Shown: piece by piece, positions 24,738-32,882 of the stretch
Numbering within the stretch: the stretch's first letter is position 1
Layout of the letters: every line of letters starts with the position of its first letter
Assembly (NCBI GenBank): GCA_019639175.1
Contig: JAHBSK010000001.1
Coordinates: 434,001 to 498,000, forward strand
Direction: 5' to 3'
Source: Acidobacteriota bacterium
GTDB lineage: Bacteria > Acidobacteriota > Blastocatellia > Pyrinomonadales > Pyrinomonadaceae
Length of the DNA stretch: 64,000 nucleotides
The notes under the pieces: model-generated
Database searches by the model: none
Told to the model about the DNA's origin: nothing
Seen by the model: the letters and a program-made list of their open reading frames with translations, nothing else
Program-made: the position numbers and the translations under genes

Positions 24738-25436
24738 CTAGATATCCAGTTTTTTCTTGCTGTGGCCGTTCGTTTGAGCGGCCTTTATTATGTCCGCGCT
24801 TGCTTCCATCTCATCTACAGCCCGGAAAAGGATCTCTTTCAGCCTGTCCAGGCGTTCCACCGTTGAGGTCGTTTGCAGCAGGTCGTATTTCAGTTCGTTG
24901 TCAAAATTAAATGCCGCCGTGACCAGAAACGAAAGCTGTTCGGGTTCCGCCATCGGTATTTCCGGCAACTGGCCGCGGTTGCCGCTCATTTTGAACGCCG
25001 CTTTGGCGATCCTGCCGAATAATATAAAAACCTCATCCGCCAACGGCATCAGAACGCTTTCATCCTGTTCGTCATCCTCAAAAAAGGCGACCTCCGCCGT
25101 CAGATACGGCTTGCCGATGTCGATGTATTCCAGCAGCCGGTAACGAACAAGGCCTGATGTGACGATATTCGACCGTCCGTCAGGCAGTTCCTGAACGTCA
25201 CGTATCTCTGCCACACAACCGACCGATCCCGGTTCGGGCCGTGTGTCGAAACTCATCTCTTCGGTAAACAGATTTATCCCGAAAAGATTCTTTTCCGCCC
25301 GAGCGTCGCTGAGCATCTGTTGGTAACGCGGTTCAAAGATATGCAGCGGCAGCAATTCGTTAGGCAGCAGGACCAGCGGCAACGGGAATATTGCCAGATG
25401 ATCGACTCCTTTGATCTTTTCCAGAGCTTCGGACAT
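24738..25436 (-). CDS. LON substrate-binding-domain protein
   Basis: 232 residues comprising only the N-terminal domain of Lon (IFPLPLVLLPNELLPLHIFEPRYQQML, residues about 16-42, then GVNLFTEE-like and GSVGCVAEIRDVQEL). The AAA+ and protease domains are absent, as in the stand-alone LON-domain family of many bacteria, whose function is not well defined. The C-terminal helical part matches this small family. It is convergent with the hydrolase gene (6 bases apart) and follows sbcD on the same strand. Confidence 0.85.
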   Translation of the reverse strand: MSEALEKIKGVDHLAIFPLPLVLLPNELLPLHIFEPRYQQMLSDARAEKNLFGINLFTEEMSFDTRPEPGSVGCVAEIRDVQELPDGRSNIVTSGLVRYRLLEYIDIGKPYLTAEVAFFEDDEQDESVLMPLADEVFILFGRIAKAAFKMSGNRGQLPEIPMAEPEQLSFLVTAAFNFDNELKYDLLQTTSTVERLDRLKEILFRAVDEMEASADIIKAAQTNGHSKKKLDI

Positions 25437-25457
25437 TGCTATCTATCGTATAGGTTT

Positions 25458-26744
25458 TCAGTTGTTTTGCCGAATCGCGTTCGTCTCTTCGCCGGTCTTC
25501 AGCGAGATGAATTCGGCGATTTTCTCCGGATCCTCACCGAGCAATGCCTGCTGTTTTGCACCGACGACGGCTTCGGCGACCGCCATCCGGTTTTTCGTAA
25601 ATCGCTTGTCACGCATGACAAGGTCCTCGACCACACGGCGTTCCAGGCGTTCGCGGCTGATCTCCTGTTCTGCGTCTGCTGCGACAGCGTATTCAGTCGG
25701 CACCGAAAGATTTTTTAGTCTGATGTGCAGAGCATTTGTCATTTTGCGTGCCGTGTCGCGTATCTTTTGCGTTTCCAGCAGGGAATTGGGAAAACCGAGC
25801 CGTCCCGTCAGGGCGACCTCGATTATCGGTGCGGGCATTTCCTCAACTGCCGCACGCGCGTCCCTTTTTACCATTTCCAGAACTTTTTCGGTAAGCTCCT
25901 TTTGATCGGACATGTTTGTCACATCAAAGCTCAAACGCTGAAACGGCCGATGGCGATATTCGGTCATGTGCCGCGCCGACACGGAATTGTCATCGCCGAC
26001 CTCAACGACAAAAACGCCGCGTGTTTCGCGGAACTCGGCAATGTTCGTCACCTCTATCGAACCGGGATTGAACGCCCAGTTGTCGATCTCGTAGTGCATA
26101 TGCGTGTGGCCGAGTGCGACATAGTCGGTCACGGTCTTCAATTCCTTCAGTGCAGAAAGCGAAAGAGCCGGTATAGGATGCATCTGATGGCCTTCGACAT
26201 CGGTGTGAAGCATCAGAATGTGGAACGCGCCTTCGCGGCGGTTCTCGCGTATCGCGTCAGTCAGCATAGGAATGACACGATTGGTCGTTGCCCCGTACCA
26301 AGCCGAGCCGAATATCCTGGCGTTGCCGATGTCGATATAGCCGCCTCGCAGATAGCTGTCGCGGTCAGCATCCCACGGTTCGTAAATTATCCTGCCATCT
26401 TCGCCACGCGGTTCCAGCAGGTGCATCAATCCCCATTTTTCCAGCGAACGCAGCCAACTGTATTCGCTGTCGCTGTGACGCTGATCGTGGTTTCCCTCAA
26501 TGGATACGACCGGAATGCCGTTGTCGCGCAAAAATGAAAGCCCCGCGACGGCGTGGTCCATTGTTTCCGGCGGGACGTTCCGTTTATGAAAAAAATCTCC
26601 GCACATGATGACGAAATCGACATTTTCCCCGACGGCATATCGACGCAGAACGTCGATCCACGCGTCAAAGAAATCGCGCGGACTTTCCGGCAAATGGTAT
26701 CGCGTGCATCCCAGATGCACGTCGGCTATGTGCAGAAACTTCAT
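25458..26744 (-). CDS. sbcD: DNA repair exonuclease SbcD/Mre11 family
   Basis: 428 residues of a calcineurin-like phosphoesterase used in double-strand break repair. Metal ligands are visible in HIADVHLGCTRYH (5-17), VIMCGDFFHKRN (45-56), VSIEGNHDQRHS and VALGHTHMHYE. The C-terminal half (about 275-428) is the capping region, less conserved and helical. SbcD normally works with the ATPase SbcC, which is not next to it here. It lies upstream of the LON-domain gene in what may be a two-gene unit. Confidence 0.9.
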   Translation of the reverse strand: MKFLHIADVHLGCTRYHLPESPRDFFDAWIDVLRRYAVGENVDFVIMCGDFFHKRNVPPETMDHAVAGLSFLRDNGIPVVSIEGNHDQRHSDSEYSWLRSLEKWGLMHLLEPRGEDGRIIYEPWDADRDSYLRGGYIDIGNARIFGSAWYGATTNRVIPMLTDAIRENRREGAFHILMLHTDVEGHQMHPIPALSLSALKELKTVTDYVALGHTHMHYEIDNWAFNPGSIEVTNIAEFRETRGVFVVEVGDDNSVSARHMTEYRHRPFQRLSFDVTNMSDQKELTEKVLEMVKRDARAAVEEMPAPIIEVALTGRLGFPNSLLETQKIRDTARKMTNALHIRLKNLSVPTEYAVAADAEQEISRERLERRVVEDLVMRDKRFTKNRMAVAEAVVGAKQQALLGEDPEKIAEFISLKTGEETNAIRQNN

Positions 26745-26831
26745 TGCTGATGATTATATGCTATTTTCAGCGCGTTGCGGCAGCGGGACTTTTCTCTTTG
26801 CATTGTTGTCTGATTCGGTTACATTTACGGT

Positions 26832-27641
26832 ATGGAAAAAGTCATTCTGATAACCGGTGCTTCCAGCGGCATCGGAAAAGAGACCGCTAAACTGTTTCAG
26901 GCAAAGAACTGGAAGGTTGCGGCGACAATGCGAAAGCCGGAGGAGCACGCCGACCTGAGCCGCATCGCCGACATAGAATGTTTCCGCTTGGACGTGACCG
27001 ACGCTGATTCCATTCGTGAGGCATTTGCCGAGGTGCTTGAAAAGTTCGGCCGCGTGGACGTGGTCGTGAACAATGCAGGTTACGGGCTGCTTGGACCGTT
27101 CGAGGCGGCGTCCGATGAACAGATCGAACGACAGTTTCAAACAAACCTGTTCGGGCTGATGAACGTCTGCCGCGAGGCGATACCGTATTTTCGTGAACAA
27201 AAACGCGGCACTATCGTGAACATATCTTCGCTCAGCGGGCGTTCGGCGATACCTTTTTCCAGCCTCTATTCAGCAACGAAATACGCTGTCGAGGGTTTTT
27301 CGGAATCGCTCAGCTACGAACTGGAACCTTTCGGCATAAAGGTAAAGCTCATCGAACCCGGCCCGATAAACACAGATTTTTATGGACGTTCTGAGGAGAT
27401 CGCACGAAAAGAAGGCCTGAACATCTATGACGAAAAGCTGGATGCATTTATGGATTTTATGCGAAAGGGCGGAAAGACGGCGCCTGACGGTTCGGCGGTC
27501 GCCCAGGTCATCTACAACGCAGTGACCGACGGCTCAAAGCGGCTTCGTTATCCTATAAATACAAAAGGCGTTCTTTTTTTTCGCGGCGCTCTGCCGGAGC
27601 CGATATTCCGCAGCCTGATAAAAAAGATCTTTCTGCGTTAG
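26832..27641 (+). CDS. Short-chain dehydrogenase/reductase (SDR)
   Basis: 269 residues of the classical SDR family. The cofactor motif is ITGASSGIGKETAKL (6-20), followed by VVNNAGYGLLG and the catalytic YSATKYAVEGFSESL (Y-x3-K) with the preceding Ser in NISSLSGRSAIPF. Absence of an acidic residue at the end of the second strand would favour NADPH, but I cannot settle this. The C-terminal GALPEPIFRSLIKKIF is a common tail of this subfamily. The substrate is unknown. It converges with the IMPase-like gene by four bases of overlap. Confidence 0.9.
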   Translation: MEKVILITGASSGIGKETAKLFQAKNWKVAATMRKPEEHADLSRIADIECFRLDVTDADSIREAFAEVLEKFGRVDVVVNNAGYGLLGPFEAASDEQIERQFQTNLFGLMNVCREAIPYFREQKRGTIVNISSLSGRSAIPFSSLYSATKYAVEGFSESLSYELEPFGIKVKLIEPGPINTDFYGRSEEIARKEGLNIYDEKLDAFMDFMRKGGKTAPDGSAVAQVIYNAVTDGSKRLRYPINTKGVLFFRGALPEPIFRSLIKKIFLR

Positions 27642-28513
27642 GATTTGTGTGCTTTTCGGGATGACGGGCCGACACGGTGCCGTCCCGCCTCGCGCAGCAG
27701 CGGGCCGAGCCTTTCGACTATATCCGCATGTGCCGCGCCGTTTGCGGCTAAGATCCCGCCCCAGTTCTGCACATCCGCAACATCGTATCTGTATTCCGCA
27801 CCCCAGAGGTCGGTCATTTTGCCGCCTGCTTCCGTAAGGATGATCTGAGGAGCGCATGTATCCCAAAGTTTTGTTCGCGGGCTTAGGTGGATGTACGCAT
27901 CGCATATCCGTTCGGCGATAAGGCCGACCTTCAGCCCGACCGAACCGCGTTCGATGTTGCGGCCAAAGCCGATCTCGGAAGAAACCGTCAGTATCTTAGG
28001 GTTTTTGTGCGTCCGCGACACGGCAAGCGACATCGCGGATATTTCCGTGTTGTCGGAAACGGACATCCTGACGGACGGTTCGCCGTCGCGTTGCAGAAAG
28101 GCCCCTTCGTTAAGTGATGCGTGATATGTGATGCCGAAAGCCGGAAGTATCACCACGCCGACAACGGGCCGGCCGCGGTCGGTAAGGCCGATATGGATGG
28201 CGAAATCACCGTTGTGATCCAGAAAGCCCGACGTGCCGTCTATCGGGTCGATTATCCAGACGCGCCGGCTGTTCATTCTCCGCTGTGTGTCGTCCGGTTC
28301 TTCTTCTGAAAGGATGGCGTCGTCTGGGAACGCAGATTTCAGTCCGTCAACCAGCACTCTGTTGGCGTCGCGGTCGGCTATTGAGACGGGTTCGCTGAAA
28401 TTGTCAACGCCGATCTTTTCCTCGGCGACAACGCCGTTGGCATAATGTGAAAGAATAATGGAGCCGGCATTTTTGCCCAGCTCCATTGCGGTTTCAAGTT
28501 CTGTCTTATACAT
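27638..28513 (-). CDS. Inositol monophosphatase-family phosphatase
   Basis: 291 residues from the chosen ATG (MYKTELETAMELGKNAGSI). The family's metal-binding motifs are present: ILSEEEPDD, IIDPIDGTSGFLDHNGDFAIHIGL, and the C-terminal WDTCAPQIILTEAGGKMTDLWG. The pattern fits the CysQ/3'(2'),5'-bisphosphate nucleotidase or histidinol-phosphatase-like branches as well as true inositol monophosphatase. I cannot fix the substrate. An ATG at 28531 is a longer in-frame alternative. Confidence 0.88.
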   Translation of the reverse strand: MYKTELETAMELGKNAGSIILSHYANGVVAEEKIGVDNFSEPVSIADRDANRVLVDGLKSAFPDDAILSEEEPDDTQRRMNSRRVWIIDPIDGTSGFLDHNGDFAIHIGLTDRGRPVVGVVILPAFGITYHASLNEGAFLQRDGEPSVRMSVSDNTEISAMSLAVSRTHKNPKILTVSSEIGFGRNIERGSVGLKVGLIAERICDAYIHLSPRTKLWDTCAPQIILTEAGGKMTDLWGAEYRYDVADVQNWGGILAANGAAHADIVERLGPLLREAGRHRVGPSSRKAHKS

Positions 28514-28544
28514 CCGGTTACATAATATCATACGAACGCAAGTC

Positions 28545-28778
28545 CTAAGCCTTGCTCACAGGTTCCTGTATGCCGCATCGCGGACACATCAGATGAAGCC
28601 TGGCCGCATCCGCCCATTTGGCGAGCGCCGATGAGGACAATGCCGGTTTTTTGCTTTCGGCCTCGCCTTCGTTCAGGAGCCGTGAGGAAGCCTTTTCCGC
28701 CTCCTCGCCGAGTTCCTTGTGACAATGGCGGCACGTCCAGCCAAAACCGTCATTGAAAAAATGATCCAACTGATGCAT
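28545..28778 (-). CDS. Small zinc-ribbon protein
   Basis: 77 residues with two CxxC pairs, one N-terminal (WTCRHCHKEL) and one C-terminal (LMCPRCGIQE), separated by an acidic/Ala-rich helical part. The pairs would form one zinc-ribbon. Function unknown. It lies 17 bases after the protease gene and may be cotranscribed with it. The family is not recognised, but the Cys pattern strongly supports a real gene. Confidence 0.7.
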   Translation of the reverse strand: MHQLDHFFNDGFGWTCRHCHKELGEEAEKASSRLLNEGEAESKKPALSSSALAKWADAARLHLMCPRCGIQEPVSKA

Positions 28779-28795
28779 TTGAACAATTCGGAACT

Positions 28796-29989
28796 TTAAT
28801 TTCGCGTTCCGCGACGCGACGGTGAGCCGACAGTGGCCGTGAGCTTTATAGGCATCTTTATTCTGCTGCCGGCGCGATAGATCTCTGCGTTTACCGTGTC
28901 GCCTATCTGCTTGCGGTCGAGCATGCGATACAGGTCATCAACATGGTTCACCTTTTCGCCGTCGATGGACATCAGGATGTCGCCCAAAAGCACCGAACCG
29001 TCCGTGTCGCGTGATAGTCCGCGAAGGCCCGCATTCGCGGCCGCTCCGCCGGGCTGGACCGCTCCGATAAGAAGGCCTTCGTCAACCGGCAGGCGATATC
29101 CGTTCGCCGTCAGTTCATTGACCGCTCTGAGGTCGGCCCCGAGCTTTGGCCGTCTGACCTCGCCGTATTGTATCAGTTGCGGAACGACACGTTTTGCCGT
29201 ATTTACCGGAACGGCAAAGCCAACGCCGACCGAACCGCCTGCGGGCGACAGTATCTGAGAATTGATGCCGATCATTCTGCCGTATTTGTCGAGCAGCGGC
29301 CCGCCGGAATTGCCGGGGTTGATGGATGCGTCCGTTTGTATCGCAGCGTCTATCGGCCTGTCGTTTCGTGCGCGGATCGGCCGCTGAAGGCCTGAAATGA
29401 CACCGGTCGTCAGCGTTCGGTCGAGTCCGAAGGGATTTCCTATCGCCAAAACCTTTTGCCCGACGACCAGCTTGTCCGAATCGCCAAGCGGGACAAGGGT
29501 CAGCTCATTTGCAGGAGCGTCAATCTTTATCACGGCAAGGTCAGTGTCGGGGTCGCCGCCGACCAGCCTTGCCGGATAGACCTTTTCACCGCCGAAATTG
29601 ACGGTCATCCGCTGTGCGCCTTCGATGACGTGATAATTTGTCAGGATGTGGCCCTGGCTGTCGATGACGGAACCGCTTCCGTTGCCCCGGCCTTCCTGAA
29701 TGTCGCCCCACCAGTTCTGCTGATAGGACGTGGTGCTGATAAATGCCACGCCGGGCGAAATGGTCTTATAGACCTCGATATTGTTCTCTTCGTCGGTGAC
29801 GAGCTTCGGATCGGAGATGTCCGGTGTGGGGGCATTCTCGGCGAACGTGACCGATGACGGGTCGTTAGCGCTCCAGTGGTTATAGCCAACATAGCCAAGA
29901 ACGGTGAAAAGCACCGCGGCAAATCCGGCGGAAAATGCCAGTATCAATATCTGCCTTGCCGAAAGTTGATAAACAGGTTTCGTATTCAT
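28796..29989 (-). CDS. HtrA/DegP-type trypsin-like serine protease with PDZ domain
   Basis: About 397 residues from ATG 29989; a TTG at 30004 is in frame. An N-terminal membrane anchor (IILAFSAGFAAVLFTVLGYVG-like) precedes the S1C protease domain. The triad lies in LTNYHVIEGAQR (His), DPDTDLAVIKIDA (Asp) and DASINPGNSGGPLLD (Ser). One PDZ domain follows (GLLIGAVQPGGAAANAGLRG... LGDILMSIDGEKV). The protein is a periplasmic, membrane-tethered quality-control protease of the DegS/HtrA type, with a single PDZ. Confidence 0.92.
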   Translation of the reverse strand: MNTKPVYQLSARQILILAFSAGFAAVLFTVLGYVGYNHWSANDPSSVTFAENAPTPDISDPKLVTDEENNIEVYKTISPGVAFISTTSYQQNWWGDIQEGRGNGSGSVIDSQGHILTNYHVIEGAQRMTVNFGGEKVYPARLVGGDPDTDLAVIKIDAPANELTLVPLGDSDKLVVGQKVLAIGNPFGLDRTLTTGVISGLQRPIRARNDRPIDAAIQTDASINPGNSGGPLLDKYGRMIGINSQILSPAGGSVGVGFAVPVNTAKRVVPQLIQYGEVRRPKLGADLRAVNELTANGYRLPVDEGLLIGAVQPGGAAANAGLRGLSRDTDGSVLLGDILMSIDGEKVNHVDDLYRMLDRKQIGDTVNAEIYRAGSRIKMPIKLTATVGSPSRRGTRN

Positions 29990-30125
29990 GATGTCTGATC
30001 GCAATTTGGTAATTATCCGTCGATCGTATTATGCATTGGGTTTGATGCCGTAAAATGACGGTTCGGTTGCGTATTTTGAATACGATTGCTCAACGGCGCA
30101 AGTTTCGTCAAACGTTTTTGGCAGG

Positions 30126-30491
30126 TCAGTGTGCGGATGCCAGAGTCTCTCGCGAAATGGTCACAAGGTCCAGAAAGAAATTCTCGGAGATAAGGCCGAT
30201 GGCTGTCAGGCCGGTGACGATGTGGATGCCCATCAGTCCGATGTAAAGGACAAGGGCAACGGAGACGCCGTATTTTGCCACTTTCAGGTTGCCCCATTTC
30301 AGCAGAACGGCGGCGGCCACAAGGCCGATAAAGAGCTTGGCGCCGAGGAATGAGTAATCACCGATATCGAGTAACTTTGCCATCAGTTTGTTTCCTTCGG
30401 TCGCGACGCCGCTTCTGACCCAGATAAGCGTCAGGAGAGCATCCAGAAGATTCAACCCGAACAAAAGAAAAGTTTCCCGAAAAAGATGCAT
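30126..30491 (-). CDS. Four-helix membrane protein, DUF5658-like
   Basis: 121 residues, almost entirely hydrophobic, with four helices. The pattern FGLNLLDALLTLIWVRSGVATEGNKLM... AKLFIGL... resembles the DUF5658 family (NLLD and E-x-N-x-L motifs) of small membrane proteins of unknown function. It lies upstream of the HtrA gene in the same direction with about 136 bases between. No partner is evident. Confidence 0.7.
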   Translation of the reverse strand: MHLFRETFLLFGLNLLDALLTLIWVRSGVATEGNKLMAKLLDIGDYSFLGAKLFIGLVAAAVLLKWGNLKVAKYGVSVALVLYIGLMGIHIVTGLTAIGLISENFFLDLVTISRETLASAH

Positions 30492-30818
30492 TTCTATTTT
30501 ATCGATGTAGTTAGGCCGCGATCCGCTGTCCGAAAAAGATCGGAACAGGGAGTTGAGCCAACCCCAAGCCTTAAATTTCTGTTAAAGACAACAATACCGA
30601 GCGTTCACGGGGAACAAATTACGAATAGTCCCCAAACTTCAGAAATTTATTTTCTTTTTAATGATTGTATCAAATGATAGAATGTATATGAAAGAACATT
30701 TAAATTTGTCGGCAAAGAACCTTATCTTCCGTGAATCTAACGTGTTGTTCGGGTTCGAATGGCCGACCTCGTTTGAACCATCTGAATTTTGAATAAAGAT
30801 GCGGGGGAACATAAATAT
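30492..30818. other. Divergent intergenic region without a gene
   Basis: A 327-base AT-rich gap between the DUF5658-like gene and the LysM gene, which face away from each other. I see no gene or clear promoter. The only small signal is a strong GGGGGAAC ribosome site just before the LysM start. Confidence 0.5.
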
Positions 30819-31712
30819 ATGAAAAACTTGATCAAAACAGCACTTGCGACTGCCGGGCTTTCACTGGCCGTCATTGGTTTCGGAACAGACGTATTGGGCC
30901 AGACACGTAAACCGGCCCTGAGAACCGCAAAGCGGACCACGACGCAGGCGAACCAATCGGTCGCCCAGGGTACGAGGATCCGTGTGCGGATGAATGAAAC
31001 ATTGAGTTCAAAAACCGCTAATGTGGGAGACCGCTTTACAGTGACCGTCCGCGAACCTGTGTATTCGACGCGCGGAGCCGTCGTCATTCCGGTCGGCAGC
31101 GAACTGGTCGGTCGTGTGGATAAGGTACAAAAGGCCGTCAAGGGCGGCAAGGTCGGCGAGATCGACGTCAGCTTTGTTCAGGTCAAATTGCCGAACGGAA
31201 CCCAACGGGCGATAAACGGTTCGTTGACGGAGCTTGTTGCCGATGACGCCAAGAGCGATGCCGAAGGAACGGCCCGCGGCGACAAGATGCAGCATCGCAA
31301 GGTGATATTCATCGGCGGCGGCGGAGCGGGCGGAGCGATACTTGGTGCGGCAATCGGCGGCGGCAAGGGAGCCTTGATCGGCGGACTGATCGGTGCAGGC
31401 GCAGGGCTTTTGGGTGAAAGACTGACCAAGGGCGAGGATGCAGAGGTCAAATCCGGCACTGAGTTCGGCGTATATCTGAACCGCGCAGTAACGCTTCCGG
31501 TCTATGCGGCGGAGGCAACCCCTGAAGAGTTTCCCGAAGAAACTACTAGCGGTTCGCGGACATACGTTGTTCAGGTCGGTGACACGCTCGGCACGATCAG
31601 CCGTATATTCTACGGAACGTCAGCGCGGTATATGGATATTTACGAGGCAAACCGACATCAGCTTTCCAGCCCGAACAGCATCACTGTTGGGCAGACGCTG
31701 ATAATACCGTAA
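30819..31712 (+). CDS. Secreted LysM-domain protein with Gly-rich segment
   Basis: 297 residues from ATG 30819, preceded by GGGGGAAC. Signal peptide (residues 1-26), a region with beta-like repeats around 50-140 (GTRIRVRMNETLSSKTANVGDRFTV, which resembles TrbI/VirB10-type surface proteins), a Gly-rich hydrophobic run (FIGGGGAGGAILGAAIGGG...), and a C-terminal LysM domain (YVVQVGDTLGTISRIFYGTS... ITVGQTLIIP). LysM binds peptidoglycan, so a cell-wall-attached periplasmic protein is likely. The start at 30789 would also be in frame but lacks the Shine-Dalgarno. Confidence 0.8.
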   Translation: MKNLIKTALATAGLSLAVIGFGTDVLGQTRKPALRTAKRTTTQANQSVAQGTRIRVRMNETLSSKTANVGDRFTVTVREPVYSTRGAVVIPVGSELVGRVDKVQKAVKGGKVGEIDVSFVQVKLPNGTQRAINGSLTELVADDAKSDAEGTARGDKMQHRKVIFIGGGGAGGAILGAAIGGGKGALIGGLIGAGAGLLGERLTKGEDAEVKSGTEFGVYLNRAVTLPVYAAEATPEEFPEETTSGSRTYVVQVGDTLGTISRIFYGTSARYMDIYEANRHQLSSPNSITVGQTLIIP

Positions 31713-31743
31713 CTCTTGCCGCAAGGCTTATAAACAAGGAACT

Positions 31744-31790
31744 CCGCAAATGTTGTCCTGACACGGGACACTTTTGCGGGGTTTTGTTTT
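31744..31790 (+). terminator. Rho-independent terminator after the LysM gene
   Basis: An imperfect stem (CCGCAAA...TTGTCC against GGGACAC...TTTGCGG) is followed by GGTTTTGTTTT. It lies 32 bases after the LysM stop and also faces the convergent ispH gene. Confidence 0.75.
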
Positions 31791-31808
31791 GAACAGAAGC
31801 TTTTATTT

Positions 31809-32678
31809 TTAGCTGAGCGAATGATCGTTGGCGATCTCTTTGCCGAGATGTTCGAGCCGTTTGACGACCTTGTCTATCAGCCAGCCCGGTGTCGAGGCCC
31901 CGGCGGTGACACCGACCTGTTCCGCACCGACAAGGTCTTTCGGGTCGATGTCGTGTTCAGTCTCTATCAGGAAACTTTTCTCGCACTGTTCGCTGCAAAC
32001 GGCGTGGAGCTTGACGCTGTTCGATGAATGCGTTGCGCCGATGATGTAAAAGACATCGACCATGCCGGCCAATGCACGTGCGGCGTCCTGACGGTCGCGC
32101 GTCGCCGAACAGATGGTGTTGATGACCTGAACCTCGTCATCGGTCTTTTCCTTGATCGCCTCGGCGGTGTCAAAAAATGTCTGTGCCTTGATAGTGGTCT
32201 GCGAAACGACCAGCGGCCGTCTTAGACGCGGAAGTCCCGCAACCTCGGTCTCGTCCTTGATAATGAATGAATGGTCGGGAGCGTAGCCTTTTACGCCGAT
32301 CATTTCAGGATGTTCGGGACTGCCGACGACGATAACATGCCTGTCCTCTGCGGCCGCCCTTGCGGCAAGGCGTTGAACGCGCGTCACAAAAGGACAAGTA
32401 GCATCCACGACCTTCGAAGCCTTTTCCTTTAATTCTTTCTGTACCTGCGGCGTAACGCCGTGAGCGCGAATGACGGCGGTTTCGTTATGTTGGATCTGGA
32501 CCGGATCGCTGACCGTTGTAACGCCTTTTTCACCCAAACGGAGCATTTCCTGTTCGTTGTGGATAAGCGGCCCGAGTGTCCTGACCGTATCGCCCGCCCC
32601 AACAGCATCCTCGACCATGTCAACAGCGCGGTCAACCCCGAAACAGAAACCGTATTCGTCTGCAAGTAGGACTTTCAT
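31809..32678 (-). CDS. ispH: 4-hydroxy-3-methylbut-2-enyl diphosphate reductase
   Basis: 289 residues. IspH is the last enzyme of the MEP isoprenoid pathway, a 4Fe-4S protein that yields IPP and DMAPP. The three cluster cysteines are in YGFCFGVDRAV (C12), VVDATCPFV (near 95) and INTICSATRDRQ (near 190). VIVVGSPEHPEMIGVKGYAP and the TAGASTPGWLIDKV ending are canonical. It stands alone here, convergent with the LysM gene. Confidence 0.96.
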   Translation of the reverse strand: MKVLLADEYGFCFGVDRAVDMVEDAVGAGDTVRTLGPLIHNEQEMLRLGEKGVTTVSDPVQIQHNETAVIRAHGVTPQVQKELKEKASKVVDATCPFVTRVQRLAARAAAEDRHVIVVGSPEHPEMIGVKGYAPDHSFIIKDETEVAGLPRLRRPLVVSQTTIKAQTFFDTAEAIKEKTDDEVQVINTICSATRDRQDAARALAGMVDVFYIIGATHSSNSVKLHAVCSEQCEKSFLIETEHDIDPKDLVGAEQVGVTAGASTPGWLIDKVVKRLEHLGKEIANDHSLS

Positions 32679-32794
32679 ATTCGTCGGGGAAACAAAGGAT
32701 GTTTCACCACGCGCTAGATTAACAAATTCAAGGCCGAAACGAAAGCAGTTTGCTTTCAGGCATTGTTATGGCGTTGGTATTTTCTTCAGTAATT

Positions 32795-32863
32795 CTTTGC
32801 GAACTTTGCCGGCTTAGCGTGGAAAAAAATATATTTCACGCAAAGACGGCAAAGAACGCAAAG
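32795..32863. repeat. Dispersed inverted repeat, copy 1 (TTTGCG...CGCAAAG type)
   Basis: About 29-base imperfect inverted arms built from CTTTGCG and CGCAAAG words, with an AT-rich centre (GTGGAAAAAAATATATTTCAC). A second copy with the same layout is at 52366-52432. Both lie between the start of one minus-strand gene and the end of the next. Confidence 0.8.
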
Positions 32864-32882
32864 ATCTACCTGTTCAGAAACA

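Noticed and set aside
30750..30780. GGTTCGAAT-containing stretch resembling a tRNA T-arm
   Set aside because: The flanking bases do not pair as a 5-bp T-stem with a 7-base loop, and no acceptor, D or anticodon arms are present. Not a tRNA.
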